From: Heliocidaris erythrogramma
Lineage: Eukaryota; Echinodermata; Echinoidea; Camarodonta; Echinometridae
Length of the DNA: 64,000 nt
Direction: 5' to 3'
Assembly: GCA_025617745.1 (NCBI GenBank)
Contig: CM046859.1
Coordinates: 682,001 to 746,000 of the forward strand
The translations under genes were made by a program, and so were the position numbers. This document shows, one piece after another, positions 33,131 through 44,604 of the stretch. How positions within the stretch are numbered: position 1 is the first letter of the stretch; every line of letters starts with the position of its first letter. Under the pieces are notes generated by a model. The model worked only from the letters and a program-made list of their open reading frames with translations. It was not told the DNA's origin and searched no databases.

Positions 33131-34320
33131 TTATACCCATCTCGTATATTCTAATGCAAAACTACGTAGGGCAACAAGAAGGAATAGATTACATCTTTGA
33201 ATATGGGCACATTTATATTTTGAGGTTAATTCCCCTTTAAGCTTTGTAAGTTCCCATCTTTCACAAACATTAAGATTCATCCTTTCAGTGTTTTCAATAA
33301 TATGTCTTATTTGATCTTTATAAAGGTCATCTTTAGGGATATGCGTGTTTAATTTCAAATACCCTGGACCTTTCTCTAGCTTACCTATCAATACCTTTAA
33401 AAAGACGACATTGTGGTCACAACGTACATATGGACGTATATCACACTTCATTTTTTTTTAAATTTAAGTTCATCATTTACTAACCAACACTCTAAAAACT
33501 AAAGTGTTAAATCACCATTTAAAAGGGCCGAGGAGTGACCACTTTTTCAAATGCTGGATCCAACACTATAAGGGTTGTATCTAGCAGGTTTAAGAGGTTG
33601 ATCTGCCATTTTGAAAAGGTGGTCACTCCTCGGCCCTTTTAAATGGTGATTTAACACTTTAGTTTTTAGAATGAATAATCGAGGCGCGATGCCACATCTA
33701 AAATATGTTTCTCCATGTAAACTGTTGTTTTTTAGGAAATCTACCCCTCCATAATATTATATCACATAAATCAAAACTCTTAATAAGAGTCTTTGAATTT
33801 CGTGCTGTCTTGTAATAAGCATTCGTGTTTCTTTTCACGTCTTTGCTTGGACAAAGAATGGAATTAAAATCACAACCTAATACTAAATTATCGTGTGGCA
33901 ATCTATTTGACTGTATCCAGGCAGATATTTTTTAAAAGAATCTTTCTCTATATTTCTTTTCTGTAGGTGCGTAAATATTTACAATACATACATTACAATT
34001 GCTTATTTTAGCATTTATCATAATCATGCGACCTTCTTGACCATAAATGATACTTTCAAAAACAATTGGTAAATCATTTGATATAAGAATAGCAACGCCT
34101 CTGGAGTGATAAGAGATACATTACAAAAAACGCATTGTCCTCTCCATTCGTTTCGTATGATTTTCAAAATATTATCTGTCCAATAAGTTTCTTGCAGTAG
34201 CAATGTATCAGATTTTTGATGCTTACTGCACGAAAAGATGGCATCTCGCTTCTCTTTGTTTCTCAGACCTTTTACGTTCAAACTAACCAAGTTACAGTAT
34301 TTGTTTTTAGATCCTACCAT
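33131..34320 (-). pseudogene. L1/Tx1-like apurinic endonuclease domain, broken
   Basis: 34320-34024 begins ORF2 with NLVSLNVKGLRNKEKRDAI and TLLLQETYWTD (catalytic Glu of the APE-type endonuclease). 33901-33698 has LVLGCDFNSIL (Asp/Asn pair) and QQFTWRN. After a hairpin insertion, 33451-33131 has DIRPYVRCDHNVVFLKV, where the usual Ser-Asp-His is Cys-Asp-His, then GPGYLKLNTHIPKD. Each part is in a different frame. Confidence 0.8.
33491..33670. repeat. Hairpin MITE with ~60-bp arms in the endonuclease
   Basis: TCTAAAAACTAAAGTGTTAA at 33491 is mirrored exactly by the right edge ending at 33670. The arms (33491-33550, 33611-33670) pair almost perfectly, including AAGGGCCGAGGAGTGACCAC. The loop is about 60 bp. 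It is a young-looking miniature element inserted in the older L1/Tx1 endonuclease. Confidence 0.85.
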
Positions 34321-34559
34321 AATTATATGATTTATTTACAATATTTACACTCCGTTCGTTTGCTTCTGTATCGACGGATGCTGCCTACCTTTTTTAGCAG
34401 CTTTATTTGGGTTTTTTTTGTTTACGCTTAGAAGCTGCGGCTTTCCTGCCATCGGCTGGGAGTATTGCGTGCTGTGTAATCTGTATTGGAATCAATCGTG
34501 GGCGTGTCGGCCGTCGTCTTCTGTGCGCGTTGTACTCGTGGCTCTGTGTCATCACACCT

Positions 34560-34700
34560 GTCAGACGTTTATGCTTCTCGTGTGCTTGGTTTCCTATCGC
34601 TACTGGATTGTTGTATGCATTCGAATACTTTATGACCAGACTGCAAACATTTTCTGCACACCATCTCCTTTTTGCACGTAAAGGCATAACATTAATATCT
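34560..34700 (-). pseudogene. L1/Tx1-like ORF1 C-terminal remnant with CCHC knuckle
   Basis: Minus strand 34663-34618 encodes MVCRKCLQSGHKVFEC, a Cys-x2-Cys-x3-Gly-His-x4-Cys zinc knuckle as in Tx1-type ORF1 proteins. A preceding frame has EEIFLDINVMPLRAKR. It lies just upstream of the endonuclease start at 34320, the order expected for ORF1-ORF2. Confidence 0.65.
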
Positions 34701-34984
34701 AAGAATATCTCTTCCAACTACAAGTTATGGTTATGGTCTAAAATGGCTGTTGCCATGGTAACGTCTGAATATTCAGAAAATTATGTATTTATAATGGAAC
34801 AATCAATCAAGTCGGGTAGAACTCCCGAGATCCACGGTTAAGTTCTCTCCAGAAAACCTTTGTCATTCATGAGTTCAGGTTCAGCGATATCTCGCGTCTC
34901 CTGGAGACCAGTGTCCATCCTCTTCTTGCATCTCCATGAAGGGGTTCCACCAGGGCCACTGAGTGTAATGCGAGCTCAGGATGC

Positions 34985-35413
34985 CTTTGAGCGTTATTAA
35001 ACACTAGATCATGCTTAGATAAAGAATAAATTGAGGAAGGATCATCTGTAAACCACGTTTCAGACAATCATATTAAAGCGCTCAAGAAGGGAGCAAAACG
35101 CATCAAAATTCTTGTTAGTACGTATTTACAAATGCAAACAAGAGAAATCTTTCAAAGAAAGAGACCCATACTTTTCAGCGAATTGATTCAGAGTAAAGTT
35201 TGAAGATTTTAGGTTAATGCCTGTATCATGTATGTCAACAGGAAGATTAAGGTCCCTAGTATTACAGTTTAAAGCATTGATAACATTAGACTCAAATCCA
35301 TGAGTAGCGCTCACATTTCCAACATTGCCATGAGTCTGAGTTTGACTATTAAAGGGGAAAAGATTCATCATTAATACTGATGAAAATGAAACATCATTGT
35401 CATTCGTTTTCAA
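34985..35413 (-). pseudogene. CR1-like LINE ORF2 N-terminus fragment
   Basis: 35413-35126 ends with YGSLSLKDFSCLHL, then after a stop NKNFDAFCSLLERFNMIV, then in another frame LSETWFTDDPSSIYSLS. This is the start of a CR1-type endonuclease (S-C-L-H-x-N, N-F-D, S-E-T-W with its Glu). The homology ends near 34985. It is a small broken piece. Confidence 0.6.
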
Positions 35414-37654
35414 AATTTAGTCAACTATACATTGCAAAAGCATCAAATACCAAGACATCATGATAAAGTACATATAATTAATTATCAATAGATACATCTT
35501 CAGGCTGCAAAAACAATGGAGAAGAAGGGAGACACAGACCATTATGTGGACAATAAATAAAAAAGACATTCAACGCAACACACAAACATAACTGTAAAAG
35601 AAAACGACACAGATCTAAAAAGGCGGAGTAGAAATACATGAAACAGATCTAAAGTAGATCTAGACTAGGTCTATATAGAAAATTCTACATGTACATGTAG
35701 CAGTCTTAATGAAAAGATCATACAAGTACCGGAATTAGCTGAGATCCCAGGGCAGGGAACTCATCTGTAACAAAGGACTAGGGTAAACCGGGGGAATATG
35801 GAGCCTCGGGGTAATATGGAGCCATGCATAGAAATCTGCCTGTAGAAAAGTGTTATAGCCCCCCTCTGTGGTTTAAATGCCTGTTATGTGACCTGTTGCA
35901 CCCACTGCCACTCTGTAAACACGAAGTTAGCTGGTAGGTCTCGGATATCCACAACAAAATCCAACATATTGGAAAAAGGTAAGCGATTTTCGTGCCATTT
36001 TTTGGCTCCTTATAAGCCCGAAAATGTAAAGATTGCTGTTGTAAACCTACTTTGCGTAATCATATCTTGATTGTATCATAATAAGTGCATAATGTGGGTT
36101 GTATACTGGTGCTGAGTGCATGTGTATTGATCATGGTTGAGTGAATGGCCTGTACAATCCATTTACATAGCCACAATATATTTGGGGTAATATGGAGCCC
36201 CTTGTAAACATACAGCATTCATGCACAGACTGTTGATGGCTAGTGCAGTATTGTTCTGTTGTGTTGTTATAATCATTACATGATGTATAATTTATAGTTT
36301 CACTTGTTAAAAAAATTAATTGTTAATTGTATACTAGCTGGCAAGGTAAAATCGTGTTTTGGGGGAAATGTAGACCTCTAATTTCTGAAAATGTCTTGTG
36401 TCATTTTGTAAAAACGACATTCTTTAGTCACAGGTCATAACTATTTCTCATAATTGGCAATATAATCTTGGAGTAATTACCGGAAACATTTAGAGTAAAT
36501 ATTTCACTAAAGAATGTATGGTGTTAAAAAATTGTACCGTGACGTTTACCGGTACCTGTTTTACCAGTTACACATACTAATTATGTAATTGTTTTTCCCA
36601 AAGCGGAATCAAGTCATTGGTATAGGGCCTACAAGTGTTCAGTTCTGCAGGGTTCAGTGAATCTACATTAAGACGGTGTTCGATATTAAACTGCATGTTA
36701 AAAATGTGGGCAAAATTATAAACCTTTAAAAAAGAACACGAAGAAACGAACGATTGTATTTTTCACTATTTGTTTCTTAACTGCCTGGGGGCGGAAGTTT
36801 CCAATTCAGTGAAGTTTGGAATCACAATATGGTGTTATCATATCATTGCTTTACCATAAAAAGAATTTTGGAGAAAGAAATGAAAATAGGCATGACGTTT
36901 GTTATGTTGACTAGCAGGATTGACAAGTCTCCAGTTCAGTGAATCTACGCATGACGTCTTTTATGTTGACTAGCAAGTCTCCAGTTCAGTGAATCTACGT
37001 TTAAGACGGTGTTTAAGATGTTCGGTGTTAAACTGTTAAAGATGTGGGCACAATTGTCTTGTTTTATGGAGTTTGGCTATGTTAAGGTGTTCTCAGGTTG
37101 CTCAAACTGAGCTTAGAATGCTTGTCAAATAGTTGTTTGCAAGTTTTTTTCTATTAAAACTTTTATAAGAACACAAAGAAACGAACGTGTGTGTTTTTTA
37201 TTGTTTGTTTCTGGACTGTCTGGGGTAAAACGGACCTAGGGGTCCGTTTTGCCACCCCCATATGGCCCATTTTACCCGAGGCCCTGGGTAAAACGGCCCA
37301 TGTCAATAAAAATATAATAATTGATTTTATTCCAATCTCAAAGGAATTTGTTAGATTTAGTCATCATAGTTGGGTAGCAATATGCGACCACAACCTGTAC
37401 ACCAAAGATGAATTTCCACGTACCACTTGATAAAGAATGACGTGGCTCTAAAGTTAAGGGGTCCGTCTTACCCCACGTATTACATTTTTCCTCATTTACA
37501 ATTTTCGAATCTAACTGATTGATTACAATGACAATGTCTCTGGATTTTTTTGGATATTTCACTCACAACCAGTTTAACAGCAATCAGGGAAGATTATGAT
37601 AGAGAGTTTGTTGGTAGATCCCATTAGATGAAACTGTGTCAGGGGCGGGAGTAC
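35414..37654. other. Non-coding, with a degenerate repeat block
   Basis: GGGGTAATATGGAGCC occurs near 35808 and 36185; near 37210 and 37460 there are GGGGTAAAACGGACC and, reversed, GGGGTAAGACGGACC, possibly the edges of a decayed DNA element (about 35772-37480). Inside, 36640-36800 and 36970-37210 repeat a series of blocks (TTCAGTGAATCTAC, AAGACGGTGTT, AAGAAACGAACG), and 36891-36999 holds two copies of a ~55-bp unit with TTATGTTGACTAGCA. No coding sequence is supported. Confidence 0.5.
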
Positions 37655-38050
37655 ACTTTCTGCATATCCCGTTTATGCTATACATTATTATCAAAAGACA
37701 AGTGTCGACAAAGTTTGATCGGTCGCTACGCTCGCTCGCCTAATCAAAATTAGCATTCCCTTAAATACGATTGTGCCCGCCCCGCCCCTTGCCAAGAAGA
37801 TTCCGTTAATGCTGCCATTTTCGTTCAATGAGAAGTATTACTATTTTTTCCGCTCGCTCTCTACACTCGCTTGCCCAGCAAAACATAGCATTCCCTTAAA
37901 TATGATAATTATTAAAATCGAACATTAAAATAGGGGCTCGTTCGCGAATATGAAATTAACACTCATTTGATGTGGAACAAGTGATTGTAGGTGGTGCTTT
38001 AATTAGAAATTGGGAAGGAAAAGAATTATTAGAATTAGATTTATCAAATA

Positions 38051-38350
38051 GAGGTGTCGTGGTCTAGTGGATACGTCACCGGACTGTGGATCTCATGGTG
38101 AATCTCCTGGTGGATCTCATGGTTCGCGGTTCGAGTCCCGCCACGGCACGAATGTCATTTGGCAAGACATTCATCTACATTCGCCACTCTCCACCCAGGT
38201 TTAGTAAATGGGTATATGGTAGGACTTTATTCCTTGAATGCTTCCAGCTCCTTTTAGGGCACCTGGGCTAAAGTCAGGGTAATAATACTACTTCGGCGCT
38301 TAAAAAACATATGTATTCAGCGCAATATAAATGTTATGTATTATTATTCA
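38051..38350 (+). mobile_element. tRNA-derived SINE, left-arm copy
   Basis: The tRNA-like head (38054-38149) has an acceptor-type pair GTGTCGT/ACGGCAC, an A-box TGGTCTAGTGG and a perfect B-box GGTTCGAGTCC. The anticodon arm is expanded by a 12-bp unit (TGGATCTCATGG) present three times. The body ends with GCGCAATATAAATG and a TATTATTATT tail. This is Pol III promoter plus LINE-like tail, the SINE plan. Confidence 0.8.
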
Positions 38351-38569
38351 TCAATAAATGAAAATAAACTCACGGTTGATATAGGTTGAAAACAAATTAT
38401 TCTATTACTTGCTTCTGCACATGCCCCTCCCCCCCCCCCCAAAAAAAAAATAATGTTGTCGTTCACAAACAAAGGTTTCTCGGTGGCACACAGGTTCAGG
38501 TATGTCGGTAACTTAGTGGTCTCGACAACCCCCCCCCCCCCCCCCCCCACATCCAACTCAGAAAGTTCA

Positions 38570-39395
38570 TTTCATTTCATTTCATTTATTTCCACATTAC
38601 ATTGTATTATAAGACCATTAAAGAGATATTACAAAACTGTGGGGAAGCCAAATAAAAGCCAAAGGCTTGTACAGATTGGCCCCTTTAAAAATCAAGTAAT
38701 AGTCACAAATGAAAAATAATTAACATAAAAGTATGAATATTAAGTAATTGCATGTAAAAATATTAAATATTAAGAAGAACTACGGATAGGACAGATTACA
38801 GGATGGAGTGTGTAAGAGAGGTAGAAGTACATTTGAAGTATATAAATTCAGGAAAGCAATAGTACATTGTGATAAGGAGTAATTTATAACTGCGTTTTAA
38901 ATAGTTATAGGATGTACTGTATTTCAAAGTTTCGGGTAGATTATTCCAAAGTAGTGGACCATTATAGAATATTGAGTCCTGTCTTATAGTTGTGCGAAAT
39001 AATGGTAAGTGATAATTTTTTAAGTTTCTGGTTTCATAGGAATGGATATTATAATTTTTTCATAAAGTAATTCTGAAACAATTGTGGCAATATGTCATTA
39101 TGACATTTAAACATGAATAATACACTGTGTAAAGATATCAAATCATAAATTGGAAGAACTTTTAGAGTATTAAATAGAGGTTTACTTTGAGCTAAATAAT
39201 CTGAGCTTGTTATTGTGCGAATTGCCCTTTTTTGGAGGATAAAAACTTTGTTTAAATTTGATTTAGATGTATATCCCCAAAGAATACTGCAATAACTTAG
39301 ATGAGGTAAATTGAGTGTATCATACAACATTTTAAGTACATTTTTAGGTAAGAATTGTAATTTACTCAATACCCCTATATTTCTGGCAATTTTAT
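38570..39395 (-). mobile_element. CR1-like LINE 3' fragment, left arm
   Basis: Minus strand 39369-39049 encodes SKLQFLPKNVLKMLYDTL, LQKRAIRTITSSDYLAQSK and LFMFKCHNDILPQLFQNYFM, the region after the RT. A T-run indel at about 39050-39056 shifts the frame relative to the right-arm copy. The 3' end carries (ATGAA)n at about 38568-38590. No RT core is present. Confidence 0.8.
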
Positions 39396-39404
39396 TATTA
39401 TAGT

Positions 39405-39968
39405 CCTAGCGACGCCCACGGGTCTATCCAGTCTTTCATGATGACATTGTACTTTGAACCCCACTAGGATGACTTTTTTCCGCTTCATAAGAATCTGATG
39501 TCATTGGCGGATCCAGGAATTTTCAAATTGGGGGGGGGGGGGGGTCTCGATGTGAAAGAGAGATACGCGAAAAAACGTAAGAAAAAAGGAGAGGCCTCTG
39601 CCACCAAAATAGGGGGCCGAAGTCCTAGATGTCAATCAGGGAGAATTTAAAAAAGCCCCCCCCCCCCCACCTCCAACTCAGAAAGGCCTAGCGACGCCCA
39701 CGGGTCTATCCAGTCTTTCATGAAGACATTGTACTTTGAACCCCACTAGGATGACCTTTTCCTCTTCATAAGAATCTGATGTCACCGGCGGATCCAGGAT
39801 TTTTCAAAGTGGGGGGGGGGGGGGGGTTCTCGATGTGAAAGAAAAAAAACGAAAGAAAAAAGGAAAGGCCTTTACCACCAAATTAGGGGGCCGAAGTCCT
39901 AGATGTCAATCAGGGATAATTTTAAAAAGCTTCGCCAAAAGCCTCCCCCCCCCCCCCGATCCACCACT
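39405..39968. repeat. 282-bp tandem duplication containing a GGCGGATCCAGGA element
   Basis: CCTAGCGACGCCCACGGGTC begins at 39405 and again at 39687. Each unit includes GGCGGATCCAGGA, TTTTCAAA, a long G-run and GGGGGCCGAAGTCCTAGATG. The mirrored pair lies at 40890-41450 in the right arm, so the tandem duplication is older than the palindrome. Confidence 0.85.
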
Positions 39969-40134
39969 GGGTGTCACAGCCCGCTATGCTCGATTGGAAA
40001 TTAAAGGAATATACAGACCATCACACTCAACTGCACACTGTGATGTAAAGAGAGAAACAAATAGGACTATTTGAATCTTTCCCGAGATGGCTTAAAAATA
40101 AAGGGTATATAATGTCTAAAACTTATGTATTCAC

Positions 40135-40709
40135 TTTAACGTTTCCACCTATGCCTTCCCCTTTTCCCTAAAAAGTGGCTTTTGTTTTAATGCCCCCTTG
40201 TGCATGACCCCTTTCCTCCAGAAGTTCTTTTTCTGCTGGTGTCTACTTTATTTTTATTTTTTTTTATTATGTAACTATATTACTTATAATTTACTAATTA
40301 AAATGTTGTTATCGATGTGACTTTGAAATTTATTTCATGGTGAAGAAAAGCTTATTGTCTGTCTACTGGTACTTTATTCTTGACATTTCTGCCATGGATG
40401 ACTGAGCACCAGGGTTTTTAAGAAGAGTCCAAAAATCAAAATCTCCTTGTTTCAAGTGTGGGCTGACACTGATGCAACGAATGTGAGTCAAGCCATGAAT
40501 GTGCTACTTTAACCCCGGCGCACACTATACGATCCGATTGCGACCCGATTTTCTAAAAAATGCAGTTTGCATTTAATGTGAAAGTTTAATAAAGTGAAAT
40601 AATCTCATTTGAAGTTCGGAATAATGATACGAATACTAAATATCGAAATTTTGGTTAACTGCAATTCTTCTGGTTAGAGTAAAATCCAAATGGGCTTCAA
40701 ATCTTATTC
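40135..40709. other. Central spacer of the palindrome
   Basis: No gene. CCCCGGCGCACACTATACGA near 40514 followed by CCGATTGCGACCCGATTTT looks like the end of a DNA transposon, but no partner end is found in the spacer. Confidence 0.5.
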
Positions 40710-40889
40710 GTGAATACAGAAGTTTTAGACATTATATACCCTTTATTTTTAAGCCATCTCGGGAAAGATTCAAAAAGTCCTATTTGTTTCTCTCTTTACA
40801 TCACAGTGTGCAGTTAAGTGTGATGGTCTGTATATTCCTTTAATTTCCAATCGAGCATAGCGGGCTGTGACACCCAGTGGTGGATGGGG

Positions 40890-41450
40890 GGGGGGAGGCT
40901 TTTGGCGAAGCTTTTTAAAATTACCCCTGATTGACATCTAGGACTTCGGCCCCCTAATTTGGTGGTAGAGGCCTTTCCTTTTTTCTTTCGTTTTTTTTTT
41001 TCTTTCACATCGAGAACCCCCCCCCCCCCCCCCCACCCCACTTTGAAAAATCCTGGATCCGCCGGTGACATCAGATTCTTATGAAGAGGAAAAGGTCATC
41101 CTAGTGGGGTTCAAAGTACAATGTCTTCATGAAAGACTGGATAGACCCGTGGGAGTCGCTAGGCCTTTCTGAGTTGGAGGTGGGGGGGGGGGGGCTTTTT
41201 TAAATTCTCCCTGATTGACATCTAGGACTTCGGCCCCCTATTTTGGTGGCAGAGGCCTTTCCTTTTTTCTTACGTTTTTTCGCGTATCTCTCTTTCACAT
41301 CGAGACCCCCCCCCCCCCCACCCCCAATTTGAAAAATCCTGGATCCGCCAGTGACATCAGATTCTTATGAAGAGGAAAAAAGTCATCCTAGTGGGGTTCA
41401 AAGTACAATGTCATCATGAAAGACTGGATAGACCCGTGGGCGTCGCTAGG
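40890..41450. repeat. Right-arm mirror of the 282-bp tandem duplication
   Basis: Reverse complement of 39405-39968, with different homopolymer lengths and a few substitutions; for example the left-arm G-run is a C-run here. Confidence 0.85.
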
Positions 41451-41454
41451 ACTA

Positions 41455-42300
41455 TAATAATAAAATTGCCAGAAATATAGGGGTATTGAGTAAATTACAA
41501 TTCTTACCTAAAAATGTACTTAAAATGTTGTATGATACACTCATTTTACCTTATCTAAGTTATTGCAGTATTCTTGGGGGATATACATCTAAATCAAATT
41601 TAAACAAAGTTCTTATCCTCCAAAAAAGGGCAGTTCGCACAATAACAAGCTCAGATTATTTAGCTCAAAGTAAACCTCTATTTAATACTCTAAAAGTTCT
41701 TCCAATTTATGATTTGATATCTTTACACAGTGTATTATTCATGTTTAAATGTCATAATGACATATTGCCACAATTGTTTCAGAATTACTTTATGAAAAAT
41801 TATAATATCCATTCCTATGAAACCAGAAACTTAAAAAATTATCACTTACCATTATTTCGCACAACTATAAGACAGCACTCAATATTCTATAATGGTCCAC
41901 TACTTTGGAATAATCTTCCCGAAACTTTGAAATACAGTACATCCTATAACTATTTAAAACGCAGTTATAAATTACTCCTTATCACAATGTACTATTGCTT
42001 TCCAGAATTTATATACTTCAAATGTACTTCGACTTCTTATTCCTTCCTGTAATCTGTCCTATCCATAGTTCTTCTTAATATTTAATATTTTTTACATGCA
42101 ATTACTTAATATTCATACTTTTATGTTAATTATTTTGCATTTGTGACTATTACTTGATTTTTAAAGGGGCCAATCTGTACAAGCCTTTGGCTTTTATTTG
42201 GCTCCGCCACAGTTTTGTAATATCTCTCTAATCGTCTTATAATACAATGTATTCATTTGAACATGTTTTAATGTGGAAATAAATGAAATGAAATGAAATG
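41455..42300 (+). mobile_element. CR1-like LINE 3' fragment, right arm
   Basis: The frame 41486-42052 encodes 188 residues after the RT: SKLQFLPKNVLKMLYDTLIL, YCSILGGYTSKSNLNKVLIL, LQKRAVRTITSSDYLAQSK, HSYETRNLKNYHLPLFRT and GPLLWNNLPETLKYS. The 3' UTR ends with GGAAATAAATGAAATGAAAT. It is better preserved than the left-arm copy; the shared 100-odd residues differ at about five positions. Confidence 0.82.
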
Positions 42301-42490
42301 AACTTTCTGAGTTGGAGGTGGGGGGGGGTGTCGAGACCACTAATTTACCGACGAACCTGAGTCTGTGTGCCACCGATAAACCTTTGTTTGTGAACAACAT
42401 TATTCTTTTTTGGGGGAGGGGCATGTGCAGAAGCAAGTAATAGAATAATTTGTTTTCAACCTATATCAACCGTGAGTTTATTTTCATTTA

Positions 42491-42783
42491 ATGATGAATA
42501 ATAATACATAACATTTATATTGCGCTGAATACATATGTTTTTAAGCGCCGAAGTAGTATTATTACCCTGACTTCAGCCCAGCTGCCCTATAAGGCGCTGG
42601 AAGCATTCAAAGAATAAAGTCCTACCATATTAAACCTGGGTAGAGAGTGGCGAATGTAGATGAATGTCTTGCCAAATGATATTCGTGCCGTGGCGGGACT
42701 CGAACCGCGAACCATGAGATACACCATGAGATACACCATGAGATCCACAGTCCGGCGACGTATCCACTAGACCACGACACCTC
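42491..42783 (-). mobile_element. tRNA-derived SINE, right-arm copy
   Basis: Reverse-oriented mirror of the SINE at 38051-38350, including the B-box, the threefold 12-bp expansion of the anticodon arm (CATGAGATACAC on this strand) and the ATT-rich tail. Confidence 0.8.
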
Positions 42784-43059
42784 TATTTGATACATGTAAA
42801 TCTAATTCTAATAATCCTTTTCCTTCCCAATTTCTAATTAAAGCACCACCTACAATCACTTGTTCCACATCAAATGAGTGTTAATTTCATATTCGCGAGC
42901 GAGCCCCTTTTTTAATGTTCGAATTTAATAATTATCATATTTAAGGGAATGTTATGTTTTGCTGGGCAAGCGAGTGTAGAGAGCGAGCGGAAAAAATAGT
43001 AATACTTCTCATTGAAAGAAATTGGCAGCATTAACGGAATCTTCTGGGCAAGGGGCGGG

Positions 43060-43335
43060 GCGGGCACAATCGTATTTAAGGGAATGCTAATTTTGATTAG
43101 GCGAGCGAGCGTAGCGACCGATCAAACTTTTTCGACACTTGTCTTTTGATAATAATGTATAGCATAAAAGGGATCCTCTTTGTACGAAGTGGGGGGGGGG
43201 GGCACAATCGTATTTAAGGGAATGCAAATTTCATTTAAACTTTTTTAAAAAATAATAATTGGTAGCATAAACGGGATCTTCTTTCTCCAAAGCGGGGGGC
43301 ACAATCGTTTTCAGTAAGGGAACGTTGATTTTATT
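43060..43335. repeat. Degenerate GGCACAATCGTATTTAAGGG repeats
   Basis: GGGCACAATCGTATTTAAGG occurs at about 43067 and 43199, with a decayed third copy at 43304, each followed by GAATGCWAATTT. The first belongs to the right palindrome arm; the others continue the series beyond it. Confidence 0.65.
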
Positions 43336-43499
43336 TACAAAGGAATGTTTATTTTGTTTTTATGTTTTGTTTTTTTTTAACGGAAGTTTTAAGTTCTGAC
43401 GACATAAAATGCCTTATGATCGATTCCAGAACAACTACCACCTGGAAAACTACCCCCGGATAACTAGTGCACTTATTAAAAGGATAAGATATTTTATAA

Positions 43500-44230
43500 A
43501 ATAAATTACTCTTTTTAGGGGTCAAAAGGGCACTTACTGGAAGGAAAACGCCATGTATCAGAATGAAAGGGCCAATAATATTGAGGATAAATATGGCATT
43601 CAACACAGATGAAAAGGAGCATCTATTAGAGGGAAAGGATCACTTTATTGAAAAAATAAAGGAATATAGGTACTCGTCTAAGTAAAACAGGTAACTTTCA
43701 GAATTAATAGGGGAATAATAGACGAAGGGGTACTTATGAGAATGAAAAGAAAATGTTTTTGCAAAGGAAAAAGAGCACTTATCGAAGGAAAAGGGGCACG
43801 TATCAGATTTGAATAAGGGTTATATCAAAAAGGAACGTATATTTACAAAAGGGACATTTTTAGAGGTGATAAGGGAACATTTATTAACAATTAGATAAAT
43901 TTATATAGCAACTATATAACTTATTCTGCTGTGCTGTGATGTAATGCTGTGATGTGACAGAACTCTCAACAATTCTACCGAATAAACACACATTATAAAG
44001 AAACTATTGGGGGAGGGATACTTGCAAGAGTAAATGTAGCACCTGTTTGATGTGAATAGGGTAGTAATCCCAGTTAAGGGTGGCTTTTATCATAGGTGGT
44101 AAGGGGGACTTTGATAATAATGCGGAACTGGCACCGGTTAGAAAGAAAAGGTGACACTTTTCTGAACTAAAATGGTTAATTTTTCATAACTAAAAGGGGT
44201 AATTTGGGAATATTTTTTAAATGAGAAACT
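43500..44230. repeat. Degenerate minisatellite (AAAAGGGGCACTTATCAGAA type)
   Basis: Many imperfect units of roughly 20-30 bp with the core AARGGGCACTTAT and GAAGGAAAAGG are spread over about 700 bp (GGCACTTACTGG, GAGCATCTATTAG, GAGCACTTATCG, GGCACGTATCAG and others). No ORF is conserved. Confidence 0.55.
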
Positions 44231-44295
44231 GTTCACGCCCAGAACGTACCACATTTGCATGTCTCCGACTGTCAGATGGTATCGAGATTCCTAAA

Positions 44296-44604
44296 CATGG
44301 GTGTCGATTCCGGGGGGGGGGGGGGTGAGCTGGGGGTTATATATTCCCCCTGAAATTTGAGGTGGGGATGGCCTGTATAATTCCCCCAATAGTTTTGGAT
44401 GTGAGAATTACGATACATTAATTTAAAACTAATAATTATCCAAATTCATTATTTAACAACATTTAATCATACAGAAAACCTTTTCGGGGTGCTCCAAAAT
44501 GCAAGTTTTATAGACAGATATGGGAGGGGGATCCCCCCCCCCTCCCTCCCACACCTTCCTCTCGCCGGTCATCCCCCAATCATAAACACAGATCGACACC
44601 CCTG
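44296..44604. repeat. Miniature element with GGGTGTCGAT ends
   Basis: CATGGGTGTCGAT at 44296 is mirrored by ATCGACACCCCTG ending at 44604 (one mismatch). G-runs and C-runs follow each end inward. The AT-rich centre has no coding potential. Confidence 0.6.

Larger units (their letters stand above)
28600..34700 (-). mobile_element. L1/Tx1-like LINE, nearly full length, with insertions
   Basis: Reading right to left: an ORF1 remnant with a CCHC knuckle (34.6 kb), an endonuclease (34320-33131), RT (31080-30047) and C-terminal region (29803-28757). It is the same family as 1-2490: both share KTPGGDGL, EFYREFWNDIEF and HKKGEMEDL. It is interrupted by a 942-bp TTAA-flanked element (31487-32428) plus about 700 bp of unassigned sequence, and by a hairpin element (33491-33670) inside the endonuclease. 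Many frame changes make it inactive. Confidence 0.82.
37655..43175. repeat. Imperfect 5.5-kb palindrome (arms about 2.5 kb)
   Basis: The left arm 37655-40134 is the reverse complement of the right arm 40710-43175 along its whole length with scattered substitutions and indels. The outer edge matches at TATGCTATACATTATTATCA (left) and the inner edge at GTCTAAAACTT...GTATTCAC. Both arms carry, in mirrored order, GC-rich AGGGAATGC repeats, a SINE, poly-C/A tracts, a CR1-like fragment and a tandemly duplicated miniature element. The 575-bp centre is unique. Confidence 0.9.

Noticed and set aside
34407-34841. 144-residue plus ORF
   Set aside because: It lies antisense to the L1/Tx1 ORF1 remnant with its CCHC knuckle.
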